Positions 1-9,582 are shown, numbered from the stretch's first letter. The stretch: DNA of 64,000 bases from Bosea sp. ANAM02 (GCF_011764485.1 NZ_AP022848.1:186001-250000), one strand, 5' to 3'. Program-made: numbers and translations. Notes: generated by a model from the sequence alone, not told the origin.

Positions 1-262
1 GCAGGATGGCGAGATGGAACAGGCCGGTGGTGGAGGTCGGCCGCGTCGCGCCAGCTTCCAGACGAACCAGCACGCGCCCGCCGATGCCGAGATCGGCGCT
101 CGCCGCGTCCTGCCGGAGCAGGCGCAGCCCGATCGCGTCGCGGTAATAGGCGGTCATGGCGGGGAGATCATGCGTCCGCAGCGTCACCGCACCGATGAAG
201 ACCGGCGCCTTGTGGGCTTCGAGAGTGGCGGCTGAGGCCGCCCGTTCGATCGTTGCGACCAT
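1..262 (-). CDS. VOC/glyoxalase-fold protein, 3' end cut by window edge
   Basis: The leftward frame begins with an ATG at 262 and stays open to the window edge, so only about the first 87 residues are present. After a short leader the protein reads GAVTLRTHDLPAMTAYYRDA followed by IGLRLL, the typical first beta-alpha module of vicinal-oxygen-chelate proteins (glyoxalase I, catechol 2,3-dioxygenase-like). An IGGRVLVRLE strand and a FHLAIL strand with a histidine follow, as expected for a metal-binding VOC half-domain. Substrate cannot be deduced from the fragment. It lies upstream of, and on the same strand as, the FAD oxidoreductase, separated by about 115 bp. Confidence 0.75.
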   Translation of the reverse strand, partial: MVATIERAASAATLEAHKAPVFIGAVTLRTHDLPAMTAYYRDAIGLRLLRQDAASADLGIGGRVLVRLEAGATRPTSTTGLFHLAIL

Positions 263-376
263 GGGAAATCCTTTCGCGGCGGCCGAGCCGGCCACAGCAT
301 CAAGATGGCGCTTCCAACTGCTCTTGTCGCCCGGCCGGCCGGCAAGGCCGCGATTGCATGGCTGCAATGAAGCGGC

Positions 377-1615
377 TCAGCCGGGGCGGGGGCGGTCGAT
401 GGCGAAATGGCGGAACCAGCGCTTCTCCCGCCCTTCGACCAGCAACCCGATCAGGCGGGAAGCCATGAAGCTGAAGGTGATGCCGTTGCCGCCATAGCCA
501 TAGGCCGCGAGCAGGCGCGGATGGCCGGGCACCCGCCCGATCAGGGGCAGGCCGTCCTCGGTCTGACCGAAGGCGCCGGACCAGGCGTGATCGAGAGCGA
601 GCCTTGCTTGCGGAATCAGCGCGTGCAGGCGCGCCTGCAAGGCCTTCGTTTTCTCGGGGCCGAGCGCCTCGCGCCGGTCGGGATCGTCGAAATCCTCGTC
701 CTCGCCGCCGAAGACGATGCGGCCATCCGCAGTCGTACGGCAGTAGCAATAATCCTCCGCAGCCTCCCAGACGAGAGCGGGGCCGGACCAGAGCGCCTGC
801 GGTGCTTGCGGCACCGTCGCGATCGCCCAGCTTGAGGCGACGCGATGCAGGTCGTCGCTGACGATATCGGGCATGGCATAGCCGGTCGCGAGCACGACGC
901 TGCCGGCCTCGACCACGTGCCCGCTCGCGAGCGTGACGGCAGCCGAACGGCCGGCGCCGTCGAAGCCGACGGCCTCGTCGCGGAGCAGCCGCGCCCCACG
1001 CTGCGCAGAGACTCCGAGAAGCCCGTGGCAGAGGCTCAGCGGATCGGCTTCGGCGGAGCCCGGCGAGACAATGGCCGCCGCGCGGTCGAAACCGAAGGCC
1101 TCCAGCAGGGCGGCATGCTCGACGAAGCTGCCGGGCAAGCCCGCCCGCTCGCGTAGGCCGGCCTCGGCCAGAAGCTCACGGGGGCCGCTTTCGCCCGCGG
1201 CGAAATAGACGGTCTGGCGAGGGGAGAAACCGCACGTCAAGGTGAGATCGCCGACCAGACGGCGCAGGCCTTCGACGGCCTGGAAACTCAATCGGTAGAC
1301 CTCCGCCGCAGCGGCAAAGCCGTAGAGCGCCGCGAGCTCCGAGAGCTTGAGGTCAATCTCCCATTGCAGCATCGCGGTCGAGGCCGCCGTGCTGCCAAAG
1401 CCTTCGCGCTCGCGGTCGATCAGGACGACATCACGGCCCATCGCCGTCAGGTGCTCGGCAACCAAAGCCCCCGTGATGCCGCCGCCGACGATCGCGACAT
1501 CGCAGCGGATGTCGGCTTCGAGCACCCCGCCAGTGGGGCGCTGCAGAGCCGGGCGCCACGGCCCCTTGCCGGTACGCAGATCCTCGTGGCGCGTATGTTC
1601 CGCGTCGAGCATCAC
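377..1615 (-). CDS. FAD-dependent amino acid/amine oxidoreductase (DAO family)
   Basis: A 412-residue flavoprotein. Residues 37-50 form the dinucleotide-binding strand with the GGGITG glycine motif, followed by an acidic residue ending strand 2 (VVLIDRE). A C-terminal segment, GAFGQTEDGLPLIGRVPGHP, is typical of the D-amino-acid oxidase/glycine oxidase/gamma-glutamylputrescine oxidase family. Such enzymes oxidise a C-N bond and pass electrons from FAD to oxygen or a quinone; the substrate here is unknown. The frame opens with GTG at 1615 followed directly by ATG at 1612. The ATG overlaps the stop of the upstream YihY gene (TGATG), so the two are probably translationally coupled. Confidence 0.85.
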   Translation of the reverse strand: MMLDAEHTRHEDLRTGKGPWRPALQRPTGGVLEADIRCDVAIVGGGITGALVAEHLTAMGRDVVLIDREREGFGSTAASTAMLQWEIDLKLSELAALYGFAAAAEVYRLSFQAVEGLRRLVGDLTLTCGFSPRQTVYFAAGESGPRELLAEAGLRERAGLPGSFVEHAALLEAFGFDRAAAIVSPGSAEADPLSLCHGLLGVSAQRGARLLRDEAVGFDGAGRSAAVTLASGHVVEAGSVVLATGYAMPDIVSDDLHRVASSWAIATVPQAPQALWSGPALVWEAAEDYCYCRTTADGRIVFGGEDEDFDDPDRREALGPEKTKALQARLHALIPQARLALDHAWSGAFGQTEDGLPLIGRVPGHPRLLAAYGYGGNGITFSFMASRLIGLLVEGREKRWFRHFAIDRPRPG

Positions 1616-2661
1616 TCCGCCCTTGCCGGGCCGACCCGGTCGGCCATGGTGGCGCCACGCTCGCCGAGCGGCTTCGGCCGCCCGGTCGTGGTGTCATGGG
1701 CGGTCTGGTGCTCCAGCTCGGCATTGAGCTCGGCCCCGGCCAGAACGATCGTGGCCGAGAGCCAGAGCCAAGTCATGAACACGACGACGGTCGCGAGCGA
1801 GCCATAGGCGGCCGTGTAGTTGCCGAGCGTCGAGACATACCAGGAGAATGCATAGGACGCGGCGCCCCAGAACAGCGCGGCGGCGATGGCGCCGGGCATC
1901 ACCCAGACGAAGCGCATCCGCTCGCGGCTCGGGCCGATCCAGTAGAGAACCGCGATCGAAAGCGTCGCCATGACGAAGAAGGAGGGCCAGCGGACGAGCC
2001 GGATCAGGCGCTCAAGCTCGGAATGGAAGGGGAAGAGCGCGGTCACCACCGGCAGACTGGCGATGGCGATGAGAGCGGCGACGAGCAGGACGACGCCGCT
2101 GATAGTGGTCAGAAGCGAGATCGCGTTGAGCTTCAGGAAGCTGCGCTTCTCGCCCTCGCGATAGATGATGTTGAGCGCGTCGAAGATCGCCTTGACCGCG
2201 GCGTTGGCAGACCACATCGCGACGCCCAGGCTGATCCAGAAGGTCAGGGACAGACTTGCGCCCGACTGGGTCGAGAGCCGCATCGCCTGCTCATGGATCA
2301 GCTCGCGAGCGGCCTCCGGGAACATGGTCGTGATCCCATCGAGCTGTTCGGCGATGGTCGCGGGATCGGTGAAATAGCGGTAGATCGTGACCAGTAGGGA
2401 CAAGGCCGGCACAAGCGAGAGCAGGGTGAAGAACGCGACCGCGCCGGCGAGCGAAATCAGGCGATTGTCGGCAACATTGCCGATGAAGCGCAGCAGCACG
2501 TCCTTCCAGCCGAGCCATGTCATCTGCAGCGGCGTCCTGGCCAGCCGGCCGCGCACGACCTCCTGCCTGCGCCGCCCGAGCTTGTCGGAGATCATCCCCG
2601 ACAGATAACCCAGAGCGACCCCGATCCCGGCCGCGCCCGTGACCCGTTTGAGGAAAGCCAT
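1612..2661 (-). CDS. YihY/BrkB family inner-membrane protein
   Basis: A protein of about 349 residues starting at ATG 2661 (MAFLKRVTG); an upstream in-frame ATG at 2745 would add an arginine- and serine-rich leader that does not look like protein. Several hydrophobic helices follow (for example AGAVAFFTLLSLVPALSLLV and VVLLVAALIAIASLPVV). The LSLVPALSL and AYGSLATVVVFMTWLW segments are characteristic of the YihY/BrkB family (UPF0761, formerly misannotated as RNase BN). The function of the family is not settled. The stop overlaps the start of the FAD oxidoreductase, suggesting a two-gene transcription unit. Confidence 0.9.
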   Translation of the reverse strand: MAFLKRVTGAAGIGVALGYLSGMISDKLGRRRQEVVRGRLARTPLQMTWLGWKDVLLRFIGNVADNRLISLAGAVAFFTLLSLVPALSLLVTIYRYFTDPATIAEQLDGITTMFPEAARELIHEQAMRLSTQSGASLSLTFWISLGVAMWSANAAVKAIFDALNIIYREGEKRSFLKLNAISLLTTISGVVLLVAALIAIASLPVVTALFPFHSELERLIRLVRWPSFFVMATLSIAVLYWIGPSRERMRFVWVMPGAIAAALFWGAASYAFSWYVSTLGNYTAAYGSLATVVVFMTWLWLSATIVLAGAELNAELEHQTAHDTTTGRPKPLGERGATMADRVGPARAE

Positions 2662-2841
2662 ATCCGGATTCACGCTCCGCCCGCTATTGCCATCGCAGCT
2701 TGAGGGCAACCGGCTTCGGCCGCAATCGTTCCGGCATGACCGCATCCGGAAGGCGGCTTAGCCGATTGTTAACCTTAATGCTTCGTTATGACCGGGCGCC
2801 GCCGCAAGCGGCTGGCGCTTCCCCATGGCGCGGAAAGCCCG

Positions 2842-3537
2842 ATGAAGAAGCTGCTCAGAACCGGCCTGACGGGCCTCGCGATCCTGCTGTCGGGCGCGGC
2901 CTCTGCGGCCGACCTGCGCAAGATCGCCCTGCCGCCGGCTCCGGAACTGCCGGCGTTCTATTCCTGGACCGGCTTCTATGCGGGCGTCCAGGGCGGCTAT
3001 GCCTGGGGTGACAGCCGCGTGCGGATCGCTGGCGCCTTCGCGCCCGTCAGCTTCCGCGTCGGCGCGGATTCGGCTTTCGGCGGCGCCCATGCCGGCTTCA
3101 ACTACCAGCTCGGCGGCATCGTCCTCGGTATCGAGGGCGATGTCGAAGCCTTGAACAGCCGCAGCCGCTTCGATGGGATCGGCCTCTCCGGCCGCGTCAG
3201 CCAGGACTGGCAGGCTTCGGCGCGCGCGCGTCTCGGCCTCGCCTTCGACCGCTGGATGGTCTACGGCACCGGCGGCGCCTCCTTCACCGAATACGAGCGG
3301 CGCGTCTTTGCGCCCGGTGCCGGATTCGGCGAGCGGCTGACCAGCGCCCGGACCGGCTGGAATCTCGGCGCCGGCGTCAATTTCGCCTTCACCGACCACC
3401 TGATCCTCGGCGCCGAATACCGCTACACCGATTTCGGGCGGAACCGTTTCGCCAGTTCCGGCGCCTTCCCGGGCCTGACCGGCTCGCAGGAATTGTCGAG
3501 CCACAGCGCCCGCGCCAGCGTCGCCTACAAGTTCTGA
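2842..3537 (+). CDS. Omp25/Omp31-like outer-membrane beta-barrel protein
   Basis: A 231-residue precursor starting at ATG 2842 (MKKLLRTGLTG). The first 22 residues are a signal peptide ending in GAASA. The start of the mature barrel, SWTGFYAGVQGGYAWGD, is the signature of the alphaproteobacterial Omp25/31 porin-like family. The rest alternates strands rich in aromatic residues and glycine (GAEYRYTDFGRNRF) and ends in a terminal phenylalanine after YK, as outer-membrane barrels do for BamA recognition. An in-frame ATG at 2788 would put 18 basic residues before the signal peptide and is unlikely. The product is probably an abundant small structural porin of eight strands. Confidence 0.88.
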   Translation: MKKLLRTGLTGLAILLSGAASAADLRKIALPPAPELPAFYSWTGFYAGVQGGYAWGDSRVRIAGAFAPVSFRVGADSAFGGAHAGFNYQLGGIVLGIEGDVEALNSRSRFDGIGLSGRVSQDWQASARARLGLAFDRWMVYGTGGASFTEYERRVFAPGAGFGERLTSARTGWNLGAGVNFAFTDHLILGAEYRYTDFGRNRFASSGAFPGLTGSQELSSHSARASVAYKF

Positions 3538-3555
3538 AGACGCCCCGGCTTGGCC

Positions 3556-3646
3556 GTCATGCTCGGGCTTGGCCCGAGCATCTCGTGACGCGGAGGCTCC
3601 GGTACCTCTTCCGGGCTGAGATTCTCGGATCAAGCCCGGGAATGAC
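3556..3646. repeat. Intergenic palindromic repeat, GTCAT...ATGAC type
   Basis: Begins GTCATGCTCGGGCTTGGCC and ends CAAGCCCGGGAATGAC. It is built from two short palindromes separated by a spacer, and the outer ends are inverted repeats. It sits between the convergent omp and recR genes. Related copies lie elsewhere in the window (see the repeat-family finding). Confidence 0.75.
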
Positions 3647-3655
3647 GCGAAGGTG

Positions 3656-4261
3656 TCAGAACCCCGTGCGCTGGCGGATTGCGGCGGCCAGCGTGCCGTC
3701 GTCGAGATAATCGAGCTCGCCTCCAACAGGCACGCCATGGGCGAGCTTGGTCACCTTGACCGGCAGATGCGCCAGGAGATCGGTGATGAAATGCGCCGTG
3801 GTCTGGCCGTCCACCGTGGCGTTGAGCGCGAGGATGACCTCCTTCACCACCGGATCGGAGGCCCGCGCCACCAGTGCGTCGAGCGAGAGATGCTCAGGGC
3901 GCACGCCGTCGAGCGCCGAGAGCACGCCGCCCAGCACATGGTAGCGGCCGGAGACCGCGCCCGAGCGCTCCAGCGCCCAGAGATCGGAGATGTCGGCGAC
4001 GACGACGATCAGCCCGTCGTCACGGCGCGGATCGGTGCAGAGGCCGCAGGGGTCGCTGGTATCGACATTGCCGCAGCGGGCGCAGACGACAATGCGCTCG
4101 CGCGCCACCGCCATCGCCTCGGAGAGCGGGCCGAGCAACTGCTCGCGCTTCTTGACGAGATGCAGCGCGGCGCGCCTTGCCGAGCGCGGCCCGAGCCCCG
4201 GCAGCTTGGCCAGGAGCTGGATCAGCCTTTCGATCTCGGGACCGGCAATGGCGCGGGACAT
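3656..4261 (-). CDS. recR: Recombination mediator protein RecR
   Basis: A 201-residue protein of typical RecR length. The N-terminal helix-hairpin-helix reads [16 protein letters not shown]. The four-cysteine zinc motif follows at Cys60, Cys63, Cys72 and Cys75 (CARC and CGLC). The Toprim domain begins at [15 protein letters not shown], and [20 protein letters not shown] is near the end. RecR acts with RecO (and RecF) to load RecA on SSB-coated gaps. It is downstream of ybaB and dnaX, the conserved bacterial order, but a 127-bp palindromic repeat separates it from ybaB and could affect transcript stability. Confidence 0.96.
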   Translation of the reverse strand: MSRAIAGPEIERLIQLLAKLPGLGPRSARRAALHLVKKREQLLGPLSEAMAVARERIVVCARCGNVDTSDPCGLCTDPRRDDGLIVVVADISDLWALERSGAVSGRYHVLGGVLSALDGVRPEHLSLDALVARASDPVVKEVILALNATVDGQTTAHFITDLLAHLPVKVTKLAHGVPVGGELDYLDDGTLAAAIRQRTGF

Positions 4262-4272
4262 GGCGCTACCTT

Positions 4273-4399
4273 GTCATTGCGGGGCGGCCGCAGGCCGAAC
4301 CCGGAAGCCACGACGGGGCGAGCCTTTCAAGGGAGCCCCCGGTCGGGACAGCCCAGTCGTGGGTTCCGGGTTCTTCGCTTCGCGAAGCCCCGGAATGAC
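4273..4399. repeat. Long intergenic palindromic repeat between recR and ybaB
   Basis: Starts GTCATTGCGGGGCGGCC and ends CGAAGCCCCGGAATGAC. Internal arms CGAACCCGGAAGCCACGA and CGTGGGTTCCGGGTTC are imperfect inverses, so the transcript could fold into a long hairpin. A nearly identical element occurs at 17984-18112 upstream of hisE. Confidence 0.75.
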
Positions 4400-4420
4400 A
4401 AAGGGCGGCGCTGGTCGCGA

Positions 4421-4741
4421 TCAAAACAGCTTCATGCCCGGCGGGATCGGCAGGCCCTTGGTGATCTCGGCCATGCGCTCCTGCATGACGCGCTCGCCGC
4501 GGGTGCGGGCGTCGTTGGCGGCGGCGACGATCAGGTCCTCGAGGATCTCGCGCTCGTCCGGCACCATCAAGCTGGGATCGATCTTGACGCCTTTGAGCGC
4601 GCCCTTGGCCGTCATCGTCACCGTGACCATGCCGCCGCCGGCGCCGCCCTCGACCTCGATATTGTCGAGTTCGGCCTGCATGTCGGCCATCTTCTGCTGC
4701 ATCTGCTGTGCCTGCTTCATCAGGCCCATCATGTCGCGCAT
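4421..4741 (-). CDS. YbaB/EbfC nucleoid-associated protein
   Basis: A 106-residue protein beginning MRDMMGLMKQAQQMQQKM, the helical N-terminus of the YbaB/EbfC family. The central strand region (GGGMVTVTMTAKGALKGVKI) and a C-terminal helix with NDA are also family features. These proteins dimerise into a tweezer-like fold that binds DNA. The start ATG at 4741 has a good ribosome-binding site (GAGGAGG about 8 nt upstream). It lies 21 bp after dnaX and before recR, the usual operon order. Confidence 0.94.
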   Translation of the reverse strand: MRDMMGLMKQAQQMQQKMADMQAELDNIEVEGGAGGGMVTVTMTAKGALKGVKIDPSLMVPDEREILEDLIVAAANDARTRGERVMQERMAEITKGLPIPPGMKLF

Positions 4742-4762
4742 CGAAAATCCTCCTCGGAATCG

Positions 4763-6628
4763 TCAGAAATCGATGCCGTCGAAATCCGGCTCGGAATCAT
4801 CGAACAGGGGCTCGGCATCGGGCAGGTATTCGTCTTCGGCCGGCATGGACGCCGCCGCCTCGGCCGCCGCTATAGCGCGGGGATCGCGGACATCGACGAT
4901 GCGCGCGCCGGGGAAACGCTCCAGCACCGCCTTGACGGCGGGGTGGGCCGCCGCATCGGTCTCGCGCTGGTCCTTCGCAGCCGCCGCCTGCTCCCGCATG
5001 GTGGCGCCGCCCTCCTCATTGACGACGGCGACCATCCAGGTCTGGCCGGTCCATTCCTTGAGGCGGCGGGACAGGTCCTGCGCGAGGGTGCGGGAAGCGC
5101 CCTCAGCCAGCGAGAACTCGATGCGGCCGGGCTCGAAGCGCACAGGCCGGATATCGCGCTCCAGCGCGATCTTGAGCGTGATGTCCCGGTGCTGCGAGGC
5201 GAGCGCGACGACATCCTCCAGCGTCGCGACGATCGCCATCGGCGCGGCCACGGCACGCGCGACCGGAGCCGGCGCGGGATTGGCGCTGGCGAGGATCGGG
5301 CGGGCAACGAGCGCGGTATTGCCGCCGCCGGAGGGCGGGCGCGGCATGCCACCGCCGTTCCCGTTGCCGGCGGGGACGGAGCCCATGCCGTCGCGCAGCA
5401 TCTTCAGCGCTTCGTCCGGTGTCGGCAGGTCGGCGGCATGGGCGAGGCGGACGAGCACCATCTCGGCGGCCATCACCGGCCGGTCGGCCTGCTTCACCTC
5501 GGCAATGCCCTTGAGCAGCATCTGCCAGGTGCGGGCGAGGATGCGGACCGAGAGGCGCTGGGCGAAATCGCCGCCGCGCACGCGCTCGGCCTGGGCGAGG
5601 CTGTTATCCTTCACCGCCTCGGGCACGAGCTTGAGGCGCGTAACCAGGTGGGTGAACTCGGCGAGGTCGTTGAGCACCACGACCGGATCGGCGCCGGCGT
5701 CGTATTGCGCCCGCAATTCGCCGAGCGCGGCGGCGATATCGCCCTTCATCACGGCTTCGAAGAGGTCGATGACGCGGGCCCGGTCGGCAAGGCCGAGCAT
5801 CGAGCGGATATCGTCGAGCGTGATGCGGCCGGCCGCATGGGCGATGGCCTGGTCGAGGATCGAGAGGGAGTCGCGCACCGAGCCCTCGGCGGCGCGGGCG
5901 ACGGCGGCCAATGCCTCCTGCTCGGCATCGACGCTCTCGGCCCGACAGATAGTGGCGAGGTGATCGACCAGCACGTCGGATTCGACGCGGCGCAGGTCGA
6001 AGCGCTGGCAGCGCGAGAGCACGGTGATCGGCACCTTGCGGATTTCCGTCGTCGCGAAGATGAACTTCGCATGCGGCGGCGGCTCCTCCAGCGTCTTCAG
6101 GAAGGCGTTGAAGGCGCCGGTCGAGAGCATGTGCACCTCGTCGACGATATAGACTTTGTAGCGGGCCGAGACCGGCGCGTAGCGCACGGCGTCGTTGATC
6201 TGGCGGATATTGTCGACGCTGTTGTTGGAGGCGGCGTCGATCTCCATCACGTCGATATGGCGGCCCTCGATGATCTCGCGGCAATGGATGCCGAATTCGC
6301 GGAGATCGGTGGTCGGGCCGCCCTGCCCGTCCGGCGTCTGGAAATTCAGCGCGCGCGCCAGGATGCGGGCTGTCGTGGTCTTGCCAACGCCGCGCACGCC
6401 GGTCAGCATCCAGGCTTGCGGAATGCGGCCGGCCGCGAAGGCGTTGGTCAGCGTGCGCACCATCGCTTCCTGGCCGATCAGGTCGCCGAAATGCGCCGGG
6501 CGATATTTTCGCGCGAGCACGCGGTAGGGCGCGGGCGCGCCATTGGCAGCCGGCGGCGGCGCGGGCACCGGATCGAAACCGGCGAATCCCGGTTCGTCAG
6601 CAGAGGCGGCGTCGATCGGGTCGGTCAT
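4763..6628 (-). CDS. dnaX: DNA polymerase III subunit gamma/tau
   Basis: About 621 residues from ATG 6628 (MTDPIDAASADEP); an upstream ATG at 6712 would run into the SRP RNA gene and is rejected. The AAA+ ATPase core begins YRVLARKYRPAHFGDLIGQE. Walker A is GVRGVGKT at residues 77-84; the DEVHMLS Walker B and the SRCQRFDLRR sensor region follow. A proline/alanine-rich linker precedes the C-terminal tau domain that contacts alpha and DnaB, and the tail is acidic. DnaX loads the sliding clamp. The zinc module normally formed by four cysteines is reduced here to one, Cys116 (GIHCRE). No slippery frameshift heptamer was seen. Confidence 0.96.
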   Translation of the reverse strand: MTDPIDAASADEPGFAGFDPVPAPPPAANGAPAPYRVLARKYRPAHFGDLIGQEAMVRTLTNAFAAGRIPQAWMLTGVRGVGKTTTARILARALNFQTPDGQGGPTTDLREFGIHCREIIEGRHIDVMEIDAASNNSVDNIRQINDAVRYAPVSARYKVYIVDEVHMLSTGAFNAFLKTLEEPPPHAKFIFATTEIRKVPITVLSRCQRFDLRRVESDVLVDHLATICRAESVDAEQEALAAVARAAEGSVRDSLSILDQAIAHAAGRITLDDIRSMLGLADRARVIDLFEAVMKGDIAAALGELRAQYDAGADPVVVLNDLAEFTHLVTRLKLVPEAVKDNSLAQAERVRGGDFAQRLSVRILARTWQMLLKGIAEVKQADRPVMAAEMVLVRLAHAADLPTPDEALKMLRDGMGSVPAGNGNGGGMPRPPSGGGNTALVARPILASANPAPAPVARAVAAPMAIVATLEDVVALASQHRDITLKIALERDIRPVRFEPGRIEFSLAEGASRTLAQDLSRRLKEWTGQTWMVAVVNEEGGATMREQAAAAKDQRETDAAAHPAVKAVLERFPGARIVDVRDPRAIAAAEAAASMPAEDEYLPDAEPLFDDSEPDFDGIDF

Positions 6629-6715
6629 GGAGATGGTTTCGCCAATCGGGAGGCGAGGGTCAATGGCGCCGCGCCGGCTCCGTGCTTCGGTCCGACGCTT
6701 TATCGGGCGCATGAG

Positions 6716-6813
6716 GTGGGAGGCTGGACGAAGACCCGTTCGGTCTCGTTAGGGCTGCTTCCTTCCGGACCTGACCCGGTTGGCGAGTGAGACGTCCCTC
6801 GCCAACCTCCCGC
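6716..6813 (-). ncRNA. ffs: 4.5S signal recognition particle RNA (small SRP RNA)
   Basis: Read leftward, the sequence contains the invariant SRP RNA domain IV core GGTCAGGTCCGGAAGGAAGC followed by AGCC. The 5' end (GGGAGGTTGG) pairs with the 3' end (CCAGCCTCCC), closing a rod-like hairpin of about 98 nt. The RNA binds Ffh and targets membrane proteins to FtsY and the translocon. Its position immediately upstream of dnaX is conserved in many Proteobacteria. The exact ends are estimated from the pairing. Confidence 0.93.
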
Positions 6814-6906
6814 CCGCTATATCGGGGATGTCTCGAAGAATCGCAAGCCGCCATCGAAAGACCGCGAAGCTTCGTCGCAGCCGGTGCCACATCCGCCAGT
6901 TTGGCG

Positions 6907-6935
6907 TTGACTTGGTGTCGTCCATCCGTCATAAG
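6907..6935 (+). promoter_or_regulatory. Candidate promoter for rpmH-rnpA-yidC
   Basis: TTGACT at 6907-6912 and CATAAG at 6930-6935 are separated by 17 bp. This would start transcription about 110 nt upstream of rpmH. A palindrome (GCTTTCCC-T-GGGAAAGC, 7000-7016) lies in the resulting leader. The rest of the 6814-7054 gap shows nothing else recognisable. Confidence 0.45.
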
Positions 6936-7054
6936 CCCGCCACCTGCGCAGCCGAAAGGCGGCGCCGACCCTTATCGCATGACAGGCTCGGTTGGCCATG
7001 CTTTCCCTGGGAAAGCCGCGGCCGTCGTGCTCATAAAGGCCCCGGAGACGGACC

Positions 7055-7189
7055 GTGAAGAGAACCTATCAACCCAGCAAGCTGGTTCGCAAGCGCCGCC
7101 ACGGCTATCGCGCCCGCATGGCGACCAAGGGTGGCCGCAAGGTCATCGCCGCTCGCCGCGCCCACGGCCGCAAGCGCCTGTCGGCCTGA
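7055..7189 (+). CDS. rpmH: 50S ribosomal protein L34
   Basis: A 44-residue, very basic protein with a GTG start, reading [20 protein letters not shown] and ending [10 protein letters not shown]. This is the full-length L34 sequence, with the invariant KRTYQPS opening and HGRKRL close. L34 is a component of the large ribosomal subunit near the tunnel. It lies 54 bp before rnpA, the near-universal bacterial pairing. Confidence 0.97.
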   Translation: MKRTYQPSKLVRKRRHGYRARMATKGGRKVIAARRAHGRKRLSA

Positions 7190-7243
7190 CGAGCGCTGGC
7201 GCGTGACGATAGCGCGCCGGTTTCGGAAGACAGGCCAATCGCC

Positions 7244-7660
7244 ATGCGCCTCGCCCGTCTGACGCAACGCAAAGAATTCCTGGCGGCGGCCGAGCACGGC
7301 CGCCGTTTTCGTTCGCCCGCCTTCATGGCGCAGGTGCGCGACGCCGCGCCCGACGAGCCCCGCAAGGACGGCGAACCCGTGGCCTTGAGGCTCGGCCTCA
7401 CCGCCTCGCGCAAGACCGGCAATGCCGTGAAGCGCAACCGCATCCGCCGGCGCCTGCGCGAAGCGGCCAAGCAGGCGCTCACGAGCCAGGCCGAACGGCC
7501 CTGCGACCTCGTGATCGTCGCGCGCTCCGAGGTGCTGACCGCGCGATTCAGGACGCTCGTCGCCGATCTTTCGATTGCCATCGAGCGGGCAAAGCCTCAC
7601 AAGCCGCATGCCGACAGGCGCCGCCCGCCCTCCAAGCGCGGCACGCCTTCGCAAGCCTGA
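7244..7660 (+). CDS. rnpA: Ribonuclease P protein component
   Basis: A 138-residue basic protein opening [20 protein letters not shown]. The RNR signature is present ([16 protein letters not shown]), and the central strand region [13 protein letters not shown] matches the RnpA fold. The protein binds the catalytic RNase P RNA and aids 5' maturation of pre-tRNAs. A basic tail after residue 115 ([15 protein letters not shown]) extends past the core. It sits between rpmH and yidC; no yidD-like gene is seen in the 44-bp gap. Confidence 0.95.
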   Translation: MRLARLTQRKEFLAAAEHGRRFRSPAFMAQVRDAAPDEPRKDGEPVALRLGLTASRKTGNAVKRNRIRRRLREAAKQALTSQAERPCDLVIVARSEVLTARFRTLVADLSIAIERAKPHKPHADRRRPPSKRGTPSQA

Positions 7661-7704
7661 CCCGCCAGCGCCCCTACCGGACCAAGCGAGATCCGTTTCC
7701 GACC

Positions 7705-9576
7705 ATGATGAAAGAAGACAACCGCAATCTGCTTCTCGCGATCGTCATGTCCGTGGTCGTGCTGCTCGGCTGGCAGTTCTTCTACGGCGTGCCGCAGATG
7801 GAAAAGCAGAAGCAGGCCGCGCAACAGGCCCAGCAGGCCCAGAGCCAGCAGGCTCCCGCCGCATCCGGCTCCGCTCCCGCGCCCTCCACGCCCGGCCAGC
7901 CGGCAAGCTCCGCCGCGCCCGGCAGCGCTGCCCCGCAGCAGATCGGCACCCGCGAGCAGGCGCTGGCCGCAAGCGCCCGCGTCAAGATCGACACGCCCAA
8001 GATCGCCGGCTCGCTCTCGCTGACCGGTGCGCGCATCGACGACGTCTCGCTCAAGGCTTATCGCGAGACCGTCGACCCGAAGAGCGCGAACATCGTCCTG
8101 CTCTCGCCGCTCGGCGGGCCGAACGCCTATTATTCCGATTTCGGCTGGGTCGCGGCGCCCGGCACGACCGTGCCGCTGCCGAATGCGACGACGGTCTGGA
8201 CGGCCGACAGCCAGGTGCTGACCCCGGCCAAGCCGGTGACGCTGAGCTGGGACAACGGCCAGGGCCTGACCTTCAAGCGCATCGTCAGCGTCGACGACAA
8301 CGCCATGTTCACGATCCGCGACGAGGTCGAGAACAAGGGCGCGGGCGCCGTCACGCTGTTCCCCTACGGCCAGGTCGTTCGGCACGGCAAGCCGCATACG
8401 CTGGGCTATTACGTGCTGCACGAGGGCCTCGTCGGTAATCTCGGCGAGCAGGGCCTGCAGGAATACACCTACGACAAGCTCGACAAGGAACCGCTGCTTT
8501 CGCCGGGCACGACCGGCAAGACCTGGAAGGACGCGGTCGGCGGCTTCGTCGGGATCACCGACAAGTACTGGGCCGCCGCGGTCATTCCGGACCAGCAGCG
8601 CAAATACGAGGGCCGCTATTCCTCGGTCCAGACCGGCACCGGCCATACCTACCAGGCCGATTTCCTCGGCGAGGGCGTCGCGGTCGCGCCGGGCGCCACG
8701 GCCGCCTCGAACGCCCGGCTCTTCGCCGGCGCCAAGGAAGTCGCGGCCATCGACGGCTATGAGAAGAATCTCGGCATCAAGCGCTTCGAGCTGCTGATCG
8801 ACTGGGGCTGGTTCTATTTCATCACCAAACCGCTCTTCTTCGTGCTCGACTGGATCTATAAGCACATCGGCAATTTCGGCGTCGCGATCCTGATCGTCAC
8901 GGTGCTGCTCAAGGGGCTGTTCTTCCCGCTCGCCAACAAGTCCTACGCCTCGATGGCGAAGATGAAGGCGCTGCAGCCGGAGATGACGGCGATCCGCGAG
9001 CGCTATGCCGACGACAAGATGAAGCAGCAGCAGGCTCTGATGGAGCTGTACAAGACGCAGAAGATCAACCCGGTCGCCGGCTGCTGGCCGGTGCTGCTGC
9101 AGATCCCGGTGTTCTTCGCGCTCTACAAGATTCTGTTCATCACCATCGAGATGCGGCACGCGCCGTTCTTCGGCTGGATCCACGATCTCGCGGCTCCCGA
9201 TCCGACGAACCTGTTCAACCTGTTCGGCGCACTGCCCTTCACCCCGCCGGCCTTCCTGCATCTCGGCCTGTGGCCGATCATCATGGGCATCACGATGTTC
9301 ATCCAGATGAAGATGAACCCGGAGCCGCCGGACCCGGTGCAGAAGATGATGTTCACCTGGATGCCGGTGTTCTTTACCTTCCTGCTCGGCTCGTTCCCGG
9401 CCGGCCTGGTGATCTACTGGAGCTGGAACAACCTGCTCTCGGTCATCCAGCAGGGCTACATCATGAAGAAGCACGGGGTGAAGATCGAGCTGTTCGACAA
9501 CCTCAAGGGCATGTTCGGCAAAAAGCCGGCAGCCGCGGGCGGCGCGCCCAACCCCGCCAACAGCAACAAGAAGTGA
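7705..9576 (+). CDS. yidC: Membrane protein insertase YidC
   Basis: A 623-residue protein. The N-terminal transmembrane anchor (residues 8-28, [18 protein letters not shown]) is followed by a glutamine-, alanine- and proline-rich linker. Next come a large periplasmic beta-sandwich domain and the conserved five-helix insertase core from about residue 355 ([20 protein letters not shown], then [20 protein letters not shown]). The C-terminus is lysine-containing (NPANSNKK). The family inserts and folds inner-membrane proteins with or without SecYEG. It follows rpmH-rnpA in the standard order, and a strong terminator follows at 9583-9612. Confidence 0.97.
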   Translation: MMKEDNRNLLLAIVMSVVVLLGWQFFYGVPQMEKQKQAAQQAQQAQSQQAPAASGSAPAPSTPGQPASSAAPGSAAPQQIGTREQALAASARVKIDTPKIAGSLSLTGARIDDVSLKAYRETVDPKSANIVLLSPLGGPNAYYSDFGWVAAPGTTVPLPNATTVWTADSQVLTPAKPVTLSWDNGQGLTFKRIVSVDDNAMFTIRDEVENKGAGAVTLFPYGQVVRHGKPHTLGYYVLHEGLVGNLGEQGLQEYTYDKLDKEPLLSPGTTGKTWKDAVGGFVGITDKYWAAAVIPDQQRKYEGRYSSVQTGTGHTYQADFLGEGVAVAPGATAASNARLFAGAKEVAAIDGYEKNLGIKRFELLIDWGWFYFITKPLFFVLDWIYKHIGNFGVAILIVTVLLKGLFFPLANKSYASMAKMKALQPEMTAIRERYADDKMKQQQALMELYKTQKINPVAGCWPVLLQIPVFFALYKILFITIEMRHAPFFGWIHDLAAPDPTNLFNLFGALPFTPPAFLHLGLWPIIMGITMFIQMKMNPEPPDPVQKMMFTWMPVFFTFLLGSFPAGLVIYWSWNNLLSVIQQGYIMKKHGVKIELFDNLKGMFGKKPAAAGGAPNPANSNKK

Positions 9577-9582
9577 GTGATC

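Noticed and set aside
3653..6790. A 1045-codon open frame on the + strand
   Set aside because: It is the antisense of recR, ybaB and dnaX. Its composition (histidine-, arginine- and aspartate-rich) is that of a shadow frame in GC-rich DNA.
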